DNA of 64,000 nucleotides from Sweltsa coloradensis (Eukaryota > Arthropoda > Insecta > Plecoptera > Chloroperlidae): contig JAMZAV010000639.1 in assembly GCA_024449915.1 (NCBI GenBank), positions 302,718 through 366,717 on the forward strand, read 5' to 3'. Position 1 is the stretch's first letter. Every line of letters starts with the position of its first letter. The translations under genes were made by a program, and so were the position numbers. The notes beneath the pieces were generated by a model. The model saw only the letters and a list, made by a program, of their open reading frames with translations. It ran no database searches and was not told the origin of the DNA. Shown here in pieces: positions 46,059 to 58,000 of this stretch.

Positions 46059-46068
46059 TCATCATCAT
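46015..46068. repeat. (CGT)n(CAT)n trinucleotide repeat
   Basis: About 14 CGT units followed by four CAT units, starting 15 bases after the SINE tail. Confidence 0.95.
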
Positions 46069-47003
46069 ACCTAATACGTGTTAATTACTTCACTATTTAA
46101 TTAATCTTAACTAAGCAAAATGTTTTCATATTATTGACGATTGAAAACACCGAACAGCAATTTGTAATTTAGTCTACGTGTGCATGAAAAGAATTCGACG
46201 TATCATGCACATCCTGCCGTGCCCTCGTTCCAAAGACGCTGATGTGAATGTTGTTGTTTTGAAATTCTCTTGTCAATGAACTTAGTAGCGGAACACGTTT
46301 ATAGATACGTCGTACTAACTACACAAGACTTTGCTAATCTTCGTCTAGCGTCGTCAGCACCTGATTGTTAGGTTGCTAATGAAAAGGAATCCGTTCTTTG
46401 GAAGGAGATTTCAACAGATGTTTTCTTTGTGAGTAGTAGATGCAGTTTGTGTTTATTGCTAGATAACTACTACAAAAGTGCATGCCTTATGCGGGATTTT
46501 AACAGGTTCTCTGGTTTCCACACAGCTCGTATGTCCGCCCAACAATATGAACCATTCCGGACTATTCTGGATCTCCAGTGATTACAAGTTTCTTGACACT
46601 TTTAAAAGTTAAAACGTTGAATTATACTGGTCGTTCCTCGTTATGGGGATAAATCCCACTTTTCCTTATGATTCATGTCCCGATTAAAGATAATGTATTA
46701 TGAGTAAAAAAAAAAAAATAATTCTATTAATGTTGTGTCGATATTTTGAATGCCTACTCTGTTTGGAAATAATTTGCCCGCAAGTTTTCAATTTCGATTA
46801 ACTTTCTTTCCTTTTCTACACTCATATTAGCACAAGCACAGGCATACGAACATAAATACACTCTAAATAACACGTTCTTACACTCTAATTCTGTCAATTT
46901 CACTCGTTATTTACTTACACGAGTCTAACATGAAACTGCAACCTTATGATCAAGTCTGTGATTCCACCCACGCCCCGAACGAGGCTTCTTGTTGTGACAC
47001 TGG
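46069..47003. other. Unassigned DNA
   Basis: Nothing recognised. Confidence 0.5.
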
Positions 47004-47017
47004 GTTGCCAAGGCAAC
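47004..47017. promoter_or_regulatory. Palindromic X-box (RFX-type) motif
   Basis: GTTGCCAAGGCAAC matches the RFX X-box consensus GTTGCC-N2-GGCAAC on both half-sites. It sits in a GC-richer patch (46960-47060). In animals such sites lie close upstream of genes for cilia. No adjacent first exon could be identified, so function is unproven. Confidence 0.45.
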
Positions 47018-47783
47018 GGTGCCAGACCGACGGCGAGCAACTAACTTCCGTGACATCTTAGAGAATGTTGCTACTAATGCGGGCACAAACAACTTCCGAA
47101 CAAACAGTCGTATAAACCTTAAGTAAACGGTTCAATTATTCTATCCAACTCTTTGAATTTCAGATTATGTTTGATTGTATTTTGTCCGTTTGTTCAAGGA
47201 GGACATGGAAGAAAAATATTAATTCGTGTAATAAGTTATAGCTCAACTTTACAATGAGTTATTCCAAACACTGTGTAGAAGGTAACTCGCGATTATTGAA
47301 TTGATTTATGGACAATGTAGGATATATTCAAATGGTCAAGGTTGGTAAGAATCAAAAGTCGTAATTCTCGCTCTGGACTTGACAACTGTTACACGTACAC
47401 TCTCGTGTATACTAGGTGTCTATATCACGTGCGAGATAAGGAAAGTGTGAGCGGGAAAACTCCTAGTAATCTTAACATGCTTTCAACACTTCTTACGAGA
47501 TTAAATCTATTGCATGGAATTAAAAATGCTAACATCAGTACAATGCAATGTAATCGCACACAAATTTGCATACCTCTCAAAATATGTTCTCGACAATTGA
47601 ATCTGGCAAATACGATACTGAGTAAAGATAATCTCAGCTTTCAAAGCCCATATTATTCAAACTTGATTCTCACGAGATGTTTTTCCAAATACCTGTTAAA
47701 TTTGAACAATATTAAATAACATTGAAATGAAATATTATACTATTTCGAACTTTCTGGGGTTATATTATAATAATGACATTTAT
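47018..47783. other. Unassigned DNA with a 125-codon frame at 47342-47719
   Basis: The plus-strand frame starts MVRIKSRNSRSGLDN. It is rich in N, L, S and T with AT-ending codons, carries no recognisable motif, and has no supporting splice or promoter signal. It is the longest frame in clean sequence but is probably chance. Confidence 0.25.
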
Positions 47784-47860
47784 TTAGTTGTCCTCCTTTG
47801 TAAATCAATTTTTATAACTGAGTATGATAGACGTTAAATAAATTTAATAAATAAATAAAA
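47784..47860 (+). mobile_element. Retroelement tail, type C
   Basis: GTTGTCCTCCTTTGTAAATC, then a CAATT/AACTG stem region, GATAGACGTTAAATAAA and an AAAT-type end. It has the same overall plan as the family A/B SINE tail but diverged sequence. A reversed relative is at 54752-54850. Confidence 0.55.
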
Positions 47861-50800
47861 ACAACGAATTTTATGATTAATTAGTGTGCAAATTTAAATT
47901 TCTTCGGTATTGAGTATGAGCCGTGAGTCCTAAACTCCTAATACAATTTTGCAAGGTTCGGTTATCATGGATTTTTCAAGTAACGGCAGTTCAATTGTAA
48001 GACCATGGATCACGGTTGTGTTCTCAGTGAGAAATGGGAAATGATTTCATTTTAATCCATTTTAATGAATGACACTTGCGTCCATGGGCCTATAATTGTT
48101 TTAAATTTAAATTGTACGTATTTCCTATAAAGGTTTTATGATTTCTCTATCTGTATTGGGGTGGTAAATGGTTACATGCTAGGCATCCACCCTAATGGAA
48201 GCATCGTTTCAACCAGCCTTGCCCCACGTCAAGTTCTGTTATGGTCTAAGCGTCATCACGGTGGTCTCTGGATTAAACCTCGCTACTGAGTAATTTGCGT
48301 AATCACGCCGGAAAACTAGGCTAGTGTGCTGGAAAAGTCAGTCTGTGGTGTCAGTAATCCAGTAGACACGATCAATTTAGTGCTGACATGGCTAACACAA
48401 AACAGACAGGTTTCAGAAGAATTCATCCGAAAAAACATTTTAAAGATCGCAATTTGATTATGTTTATTACGTTAACCGTTACATTGATTTGATGGGTTAT
48501 GGTATGTGTTTTATCGTAAATACCTAATTATGTCGTTTCTGCAAGTCGATTTATATAAATAGTTCCATCTCAATTCAGGAGAATCCATATATAAATACCA
48601 GTTATTCCAAAATCCTACGCCATTTTAGAGTTTTCCTTGATCTATCCCTTCGGTTTTTGTCAATAGCATTTTCTATCAGTCCGCAGTAAATGAATCACTC
48701 AATTTGGTTAATATTTTCCATATCTTTAAGGGCATATGGCTGATTACGCCGAAAAAATAAGAATTCGGAATAAAATATCACATAGCGACTAATTTGTGAT
48801 ACGATGGTAATAAGTCAAAAAGATATATTATTATAAACTGTGACGTAATTTTTCTCTCTATCCCTATACTGAGTGTGTATTTACTAAACACTCTCGCTTT
48901 AGTTTGAAGTGATGATTTTGTTGGTGTGGCGATTAAACAGCTTTTCATTTCAAGCTTTATAGTATTCACGCCTTCTGGTTTCAATAGTTAAAATCGCCCC
49001 CGTCGTGAAGGGAGAGCTTTGATTGGCTGAACACGAAGTTCAATATCAACGGCAGCATAGAGGTTTTATTACAGCCTCCAGCTCAATCTATTAGTTAAGG
49101 TTGCGCCAATAAAACAACATTGCGCAAATTAATTGAGGGAACTGGCCTAGAATAATATGGGGGACGTCTGCGTTCATTCAATTCAAGTGATAAAATGCTC
49201 TTCAAATATTAGCGGTGCAATACGATTTTTGAAGAGGAGGGTTTTTGAAGGGAGATGATTGAGTGGCTGACTAGAAATGGCGCTTATGTATGGTCATGTC
49301 ATGGCTAAATGTCTTTCTATACATATATCATGGTGATTGTATTCTAGCGCATATTGTCAAACAAAACATCTTCGCCATGTATGTTTGAATCTCTCTTCAC
49401 ATCCTTAGATTTAAGTTTACAACTGGCATTAAACATAATATTTGCTTTAGACATCGTGTGCAAAGATATAAGCCTAGGAACGGCCATCAATGTATAAAGG
49501 CAAACGTTGCTGCGCATTTTTTATAATGTAATGAATAGTAGGCCTAATTAAACAATTCTAAAAAATGTCTAAAATCTTTTAACTTCTTATAAAACGCGGT
49601 TAATTCTAACGGTTATTGTAATTTCCCAACCAACACAAAAATGGACTGTGTTGATCTTTACGCTGTGACAATAACAGACAATTTTAGGACCACACACCTT
49701 ACCGGGAAAAAATGTATTTTGAGTTTACCCAGGGTCAATGAAATAGCATTGTTATTAACGTTGTACACTATTCCGAGAGCTAATTGTATTGTTTGTTTTT
49801 ATATACAAACTATTTATTTCAAAATGTCGGGGTGTTATGGTACTTTTTAGACGTGTTCAAAGAAACTGACTCCAAATCCTATCCACACAGACGCTACCTA
49901 AAATGTAACATTTTGTATGATTTGCTTTCGTTATATATGTATAACGAGTATTTTTTATCACGAATATTTGTGTATTCCCGATGCAACGCAGGTCATCACG
50001 TTTCGATTTAGAATCTTATGCTATAGCCGCAATGCATAAATTATTTTAAGCCAAGTACATAATATTATGCAAACGACTAATGAGCATCTCAATGACCAAT
50101 TACATGGTGTGGAATACTGGTTCTGAAGACGGTGTGAGGTAATTGCCAAACCTCAAGAGATACTCAACCCCTCTCCACTTTAGTACCTAGTCACTGAATC
50201 GTCAGACTACAAATTGCCTAGCTATCTCAAAGTAGCGTACTTCATTGGAGACGTGACTTGTGATTCTTGGGATAATTATTGTAGTTGGCATAACTTGACA
50301 GTGGTGCAAAATTTAGCTGGCGAAACTAGTTCGGATTTCAAGTTTCGATTTGGAGATTTTAAATTTAAATTTTCAAATTTTCAATAAAATAAATTCCTAT
50401 AGTCCTGTGAGATTCAGACTTTTTTTAAGTTGTTGAATTAATTTCCAAAACTGGTATCAAACATAATATATACACATTTTATTTAATACTATGTATCAAG
50501 TTTAGTCCTCAACTTTATTAAAGAAGTTAAGATAATATTTCAATGAATTACAAGGTTAAAAGTAAATTTTAAAGACAATTAAAATATCTAGGCCTAATAA
50601 TCTCATGACATACATTATGTTATCGACTGTTTTGTTCGATAACAAACCGTTGGAATGGTGATTAAAAGTCGATTTTAGTATTTACAAATTATTTTTTATC
50701 AAATTTCTCGGGCAATAAATCTTCTAACACATCTTCGAGACTATTAGTTTTGGTAAACATAATCGACGGTCATATGGCACGGTGATCTGCGCCAACGTCA

Positions 50801-51189
50801 CTCGCATGGGGGTTTATTTCACACGTGTACAAATCTCTCGAGAGCTTTGGCCTCAAAATGTTTGATCAATACCAGGGTTAAAATTAGACTATTCATCCGA
50901 GACGTACGCTAATTCAGTTACGACTTTCGCCGTGTTGATTCCCCATGAGTCATTACCACTCCCGCTGCCCACGGAAAACGTTGTCTTTAAAATAAAAATT
51001 TTACTAATTACAAAAGACCACACCTTTCCACCAACTTTATAGGTTTTTAGTTACCATGCAGCGTGAAAGCCATAAAATGGAACGATACGATTACATAATA
51101 TTCAGTTACTTTTTACAGCTGTTAGAAAACTACTTTCAGTATTCCCCGCAGTAATTTCTTATCGCTCCCGCCAATGTTTGCGTGTAGAA
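47861..51189. other. Unassigned AT-rich DNA
   Basis: Over 3.3 kb in which I see no exon, repeat family or RNA. Slightly GC-richer patches (48170-48360 and 50750-50960) have no framing splice sites. Confidence 0.5.
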
Positions 51190-51684
51190 AATATCCAACC
51201 AAATACAAAAATTTGTAAAAAAAAAACGGCAGCCAAGCTCTCCTTCAAAAGTATTCGGCTGTGAATGCTGTGAGACATAAAAGTTGAGCCAAGCTTTTTA
51301 TTCTTTCTCCTAGTTTCGCTTTGAAAATAAGTAAGATCATTTCGCCTGTTGACGAGCGCCAAGCCAACGATTTTTGTGGTAAAAAAGTAAAATTTTTAAA
51401 CTCGAAATCATAAAAAAAATTCTTGGCCATGAACCAAATTCAATGGCCAAGGCAATTTTTTTATGATTTCGAGTTTAAAACTTTTACTTTTTTACCACAA
51501 AATCGTTGGCTTGGCGCTCGTCAACAGGCGAAATGATCTTACTTATTTTCAAAGCGAAACTAGGGAGAAAGAATAAAAAGCTTGGCTCAACTTTTATATC
51601 TCACAGCATTCACAGCCGAATACTTTTGAAGGAGAGCTTGGCTGCCGTTTTTTTTTACAAATTTTTGTATTTGGTTGGATATTA
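51190..51684. mobile_element. Near-perfect palindromic foldback element
   Basis: AATATCCAACCAAATAC at the left edge is mirrored by the right edge ending GGATATT at 51684. The arms, about 245 bp each, differ by only a few substitutions and indels, with the centre near 51436 around TTGGCCATGAACC. It is unrelated in sequence to the TTAA elements and to the 43 kb hairpin. No clear target duplication is seen. Frames inside it are mirrored by-products. Confidence 0.8.
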
Positions 51685-51739
51685 CATCTTTTTGTTGTTC
51701 GTTTGCTATCAAGGTGTGAATGATTAAATTTGTTAAGTT

Positions 51740-51793
51740 CAAAGTTGTTTTTTTTTACATTTTTGGGCCCACGGTCCCCCCAAAGATACCCCT
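51740..51793. repeat. Left piece of a diverged repeat interrupted by a SINE
   Basis: ACATTTTTGGGCCCACGGTC matches CATTTTTGGGCCCATGGTC near 53010, indicating that one repeat unit was split by the SINE that follows. Confidence 0.5.
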
Positions 51794-52337
<544 letters not shown>

Positions 52338-52688
52338 TAGCATAAGCTCTAGATATTTATAATGGTTAAGAGCATGTTTAATTTCAAGCTTGTATACAAA
52401 TTACTACGCCTGAGTAATTACGCGTTTTGATTTTGCTAGGACGGCTCCAAAGTCACCGTTTACAAACTCCTAAGACAAGAACTAATAGACTTAAGTCCAA
52501 ATCAGAAGTTAAAAAACTTCTGACTTTAGCGGGAATCGAACCCTGGCCCTTCTGCATTGGAAGCAGATACGCTAACAACAAGACCAACGCACTAGCATAA
52601 GCACTTGATATTTATAATGGTTAAGAGCATGTTTAATTTCAAGCTTGTACAAATTACTACGCCTGATAATTACGCGTTTTGATTTTGA

Positions 52689-53290
52689 TTTTGATTTTGA
52701 TTTTGATTTTCCCCGGTCCCAATTGCCCGGTTTTTGTTATATGAGGTACATCTGAGTGTGGCCCAAGTTTCAAAGTTCTAAGATGAACCGTTTTCTCGGT
52801 ATAGCGTATTATTCATAAGAGTACGGAATTACCTACTTTTGATAATTTTGTTTTTTTTTTTTCGGTACCCCGTTAACCAATTTTGCTTTCCATATTCAAA
52901 AGTGATAAGAATGAGAGATATCAAAATGTATTCCACGTTTTGAAACATCTCAGTTGTAGCGTTTTCTTTGAATGATTCATTTCTTAAAGTTCAGATATGT
53001 TTTTTTGTCATTTTTGGGCCCATGGTCATCCCAAATTTAGCCCCTTGTGTTTTGGACGCAAGATATTTATAATGGTTAATAGCATGTTAAATTCAAGTTT
53101 GTACAAATTACACGCTTGGTAATTACGCGTTTTGATTATCATCCAAATTTTGATTTTCTCCGGTCCTGTTACCCGATTTTGGTTTTGAAAGCAAAAGGCA
53201 CTGCGTCTGAAATACACCTAAGTGTGGTCCAAGTTTCATAGTTCTAAGATTTACCGTTTTCTCTGTAGGCTAAAGAACTCTCCGCGGAGA
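52689..53290 (+). repeat. Diverged repeat units related to the flank of the SINE
   Basis: TGTGGCCCAAGTTTCAAAGT near 52757 and TGTGGTCCAAGTTTCATAGT near 53223 head two diverged copies. Both are preceded by TTATAATGGTTAA-type and TTACGCGTTTTGAT-type motifs. Together they suggest two tandem copies of one element about 455 bp apart. Confidence 0.5.
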
Positions 53291-53295
53291 ACTGC

Positions 53296-53362
53296 CACCC
53301 ACCCACCCACCCAACCACCAGCCACCAGCCACCAGCCACCAGCCACCAGCCACCAGCCAGCC
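53296..53362. repeat. (CCAC)n / (CCACCAG)n microsatellite
   Basis: A short CCAC run passes into several CCACCAG units. Confidence 0.9.
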
Positions 53363-53399
53363 TTAAGGAATTTGACGATGTGTGAGAGCCTTTTTAACA

Positions 53400-53611
53400 C
53401 AGAACGAGTTGTCGGATCGGGTTGATTTTTTTTTTTGGTATGTCATGGACCACATACCAGGTCATATACCGAGTTTCAAGATGTAACTCTTTCGGGGCGG
53501 CGTGTGCAGATAGCTGAAAACCCCCCAACTCTTGTAGGTGTATATAGGGCCGGAGTTCGGTGTCGCCTAAGCATCGCATCGCTTGTCTGCCGGGCGACGA
53601 CCGTCGCCTAG
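53400..53611 (+). mobile_element. Helitron-like 3' end, diverged family member
   Basis: CCCCCAACTCTTGTAGGTGT aligns with CCCCAACTCTGCTTGGTGTA of copies 1 and 2. The end is a 6-bp stem GGCGAC-GACC-GTCGCC (53593-53608) running into the terminal CTAG at 53608-53611. The stem sequence differs from the other copies while the pairing is kept. Confidence 0.55.
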
Positions 53612-54307
53612 ATAAATATATAGGAGATCATCTTTAAAGGGAGATAAATGTGTAGGACCTAAACTGGCGTATGCCAAGGAAGAGAATATACGCCAGAATA
53701 ATTAATAATACCAAAGTTATCTCTGGCAGTAATAATGTCGGATAGGTGTGTGTTTGTTGTTGTTGCTCTTTATTGACTTGACTGATTGCAAGCAATAACT
53801 CTGATAGTACTGATTGGCTCAAATAAATACGAGCCTCACGCAACGTAGCTTCTGCTCATACAAAGGCAGCTAACCAGTTCATAACCCCGAGTTGTCGTTT
53901 CTATCCGAGAAAATATTTGCTATACGTTCACTTCCCTCCTTTCCGGTCAACATCCCCTCCTGACCACAACACGCTACTATAAAAGTACCAGTTCCCGGTG
54001 AAAGATGGCGTGCACCTTTCGTACTAGGAAAACCTTACTAGCGTTCACATAGGGTACTAAGGTTTAAGGCTAGTGATTAAGAATCTACGGAGATGACTAA
54101 CATTTATCTCTTAAAACTTCAATACTTATACCCGGCCAATAACAATCAAGTTATACGTACGCGTCACTTTATGCCGGCCAATAGGCGAGCTCCTATTATA
54201 AGTAAGTTTCATAACCCTAGAACATCTTTGTAACGTCTTATTCTTATACCCTTAACGATAAATCATAAAATAAAACCTTAACATGTGCGTAAACAATATG
54301 TCGTGCT
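53612..54307. other. Unassigned DNA
   Basis: Nothing recognised. Confidence 0.5.
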
Positions 54308-55076
54308 TTAAAGGGGCTATTACCCCAAAAAATTATTTTTTACCACATAATCTATAGCATAATACTACACTCAAATCAGTTTTAAAATTGTATCTAGCAA
54401 CTGTGATTTTATACGAATTAAAAAAAACAAACATTATCATGAAATTTACGAAAATTGGCGTTTCGGGAAATTTCTTTAATCGCCTTTAACTTGCTCTTTT
54501 TTTGTTCCACATAGATACTAGAGCATCATACCAATCTAAAATGGCCCTTTATTACATCGTGCCTTGAAACTGTGCACAAATATACACTCAAACACGCAAA
54601 AATATGCATTCCAAAATCACATCCCTTCTTGGTAATCAGCATATTTTGACCGAACCACTTGCCCAAATTACAAAACAAAATATAGAGGATTTACAGAAAA
54701 CGTACGTACACGCACGTCGATTATGACCAGTATTTTTTCGGATCAACATCTTATTTTATTTATTTATTTATTTATTTATTTATTATTTAACGTCTATCCT
54801 ATTCAGTTATAAAAACTGATTTACAAAGGAGGACAACTAAATAAATCTAATACATAGATGCAGACACAACAATGAACGGTCACGGGGCATAAAGATCGTC
54901 CCCATTCTATTTTTATAGGAGAATTTGCCAATGGGACCTAGCTCGAAAAAATACCAAGTTCGACATTTTTTTTCCGGGTCAAGGTGGACCCAATAATTTT
55001 TCTTTTGATTTCTTAATTACTATGTAGCCTGAATTAAATATATATTTTTGAGTAAAGCGGGTAAATGCCCCTTTAA
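54308..55076. mobile_element. TTAA-flanked terminal-inverted-repeat element with nested SINE tail
   Basis: TTAA at 54308-54311 and 55073-55076 flank inverted ends AGGGGCTATTACCC and GGGTAAATGCCCCT. The interior is AT-rich without a transposase. At 54752-54850 it is interrupted by a reversed type C retroelement tail (ATTT array, then CGTCTATCCTATTCAGTTAT). It is a non-autonomous piggyBac-like element by its TTAA edges; only one copy was seen. Confidence 0.55.
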
Positions 55077-58000
55077 AGAGCTTAAGCTAGGTACGTCCCA
55101 CGGGCAATGAAACATTGGGAAGCATGAGATACGAGAGGTCTTGGTTAGGTGTTATCGTACATGATATTAGATCTGTGTCGCCTCGTAGTGATTAAGTTCT
55201 GTTGTCGAATACATCTTCTAACGTTTATACATTGTAACCGTCAACCATTGTTTTATAAATCTCGTTTAATCGACCGTTCCGGTTGCCAATACTCCCATGC
55301 AGTGCACCCTGCCCAGTCACTAGTCTTTGTCCTACGGTGCACAGGAAGTAGTGATGGCCTAGGTCGGGTTAACCTAATTGGAACCATGATTGAGATGTCT
55401 CCTTGAACGCTACTGTGCAGCACAGTTTAAATTATTCGCTTCCTTCTTGGAGTCACTCATAGATGGCGTGTGCGTTCCCTTCCCCCACTCGTGTTTCACA
55501 ACGAAATAAGCTGTGGATGTCGGCTTATTAGTGTGATTGACCTGAGATGCGGACAATGTTAGCTAACCAATAAAACATCATTGAGGGATATCTCGCAAGA
55601 CACAGAACAATCAAGAGTTTCATAACAAGTCCGAGAAATTAGTTACCATTTAGAATTCCTAGAAACTTTAAAGCTGGAAGGTCAATTCCCTTGATTGGTT
55701 TGTCACAATAATGACGGATGACAATATAAAATAGCGTCCTTTGTTAAAAGTTAAAAATTTAAAAGCTTAATTAATAGGCCTCGCATATTTTAAAAATTAT
55801 GTAGGGTCAATAAGTGACTTCTACTCAAATAAGTCACTATGGTTTTTTTAAATCAAAACAGTCGGAAACATTTGAACCAATTCGTTTATCCACTTTATAC
55901 AGTTACTACTCACGGCTATTTATCCATGTGTTTCGAAAAAAAAAGCATTGTTTTAAGAATTAAACTTACACGTACATTACTTACTACAATTTTGCAAAAA
56001 CTATCCTCAAACAACAAATACACAATCCCAAAAGAATTTTTGATTGCTTATTGGGCACAATAATAATAGTGTTATAAAGTTTTTGTATCGAGTTCAAATA
56101 CTTACAGATTTTCAATACACAACTTTCAAAGAAAAATATGTAAAACAATGTTCAATAATATGTTTTCCGTATGGATTTCGAAGGTGGCCACTAACACTTG
56201 CAACTTTCTGATTCATGTTAAAAATGCACGCAACATAATTTTGTTTCAACTGTTACTTCTTCGATGTAACCTGTTATACTCTTCAGACATTGAGTTGATC
56301 TTGAATGCAAAATATTATTGCAGTCTGGATCTAAATCTTGTGCAACAAACGTCGACTCACGCCTACAACATCACTTGAAGCCACAACAGACTTGCCCTTC
56401 AAGTTCTGAAGTGCTTTTTAGCTATCTTGCTACAAAATGATGACAGAAACCACGGATGGAGTCAGAAAGTTGAGCAATGAACAACTCCACAAGTGCACGT
56501 AAATCTATAGATGATGTCAGTTTAACCACCACAGTGATGGATATACGCAACGATGGTGCCATGCACTTCGCACTATGTTCCATTCAAGGAGTCTGCGTTA
56601 ATCACAGGTTAACCATAGATACCTCGACAATAAAAACAATATCTTATATAAATTATATCCTATATCCTGGCTTAATACGCGGTGGTATTGTTGTTTTATA
56701 CACTGCGATTGTCTTGTTTCTTTTACTTGAACTTTCCAGCGTCACCAGACGTTTATTTACATGTTTTCCCATTTTTAATTCCAACGGTAAATTTAAATGT
56801 ACTAAAAAATGTGAATCAAATTTTGTATTTGTATGATTAGATTTATTTATGGTGAACAACTCAGGTTAAAATATTTAAATTTCTTTTCTTGTGAAAGTAT
56901 CTGCTTCCACTCATAACTCTAGACATACACGAATGAATGAGAATCATCTACACCAAGTGCACAATGCACAGTGGATTAACTTTATGTCAAGAGATAGAAG
57001 ATCAGCGTGTGCCTTGTGTATGCAAATACGTAGTAAAATTATAACTCTTTTAACGAAGCATTTGCATTCTAACTGCACGGGGAACTGCCGCGACCCTGGT
57101 TGGCTTGACTCAACCTTGCCATTAGGATTAAAGAAGACCCCTCGACTAATGCAAGGGCTCGTCACTGTATTAGCGTTGTGACCTTGTTGTCTGGTGTGTT
57201 AGTGCGCAGACTCAGTAGCAGCCAATAGCGTTCATTCCCGCGCGAGCCATGTGCACGCTCATTCTATATTTACTACCATCATTTTCACACCACAAGTTTG
57301 CTAAATATTACCTAATCATTGATGGATCCATTTGAGAAAAATTACATAACTGGAAAGGCGAAAATAGTATTATTCATTTTTCCAATGATATTCAAGAACC
57401 AGATAGCATATATATATGAATAAATTTTAATGATGTGAAGATTAAAGGTTGGAAAAATAAATAAATAAGGCGACACAAAATCAATTTTGTTATACTTGCA
57501 GTACATATTTTATTTTATAGTGGAAAATCAACATCTCATTTCTGGTTTAGCATCATGAACCAGTAACATAATAATAACAGCATCAAATAGAGAATCATTA
57601 ATGGGATTTTGCATAACACTTAATTTAGTAATAATGAAGAATAGTGATTACTGTGTAGCTATCTTCGGAAGGTCACTCCAGAATAGACACGAATTATTTT
57701 TAAATTGTTTATCATCAACCTATAAGCAGAGCTTTGCCAATATCAACATGAGCTTCGCGTCCATTTCCGTTCACTAAATCTCGCAATTCATCAAAGATAG
57801 GTCTTTAGAATTTGAAAGTATTGCAATAAAAATGTACGTTGGAATTTCTACGATATATATTTTTTGCATGTGCTTGTAACTCTATGGAACATTGATTTCA
57901 TACGCGCAACGCAAGAAGATAAAAACAATATTATATTTCATAATGCTCAAATTTAAAAACAACCATTTTAATACTTCAAAATGCACATTGATTGTATAGT

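Noticed and set aside
47342..47719. A 125-codon gene
   Set aside because: Codon endings match the AT-rich background and no motif, splice site or promoter supports it; listed only as a note.
56477..56836. Single-span membrane protein
   Set aside because: One hydrophobic run in a frame without codon bias or context is weak evidence.
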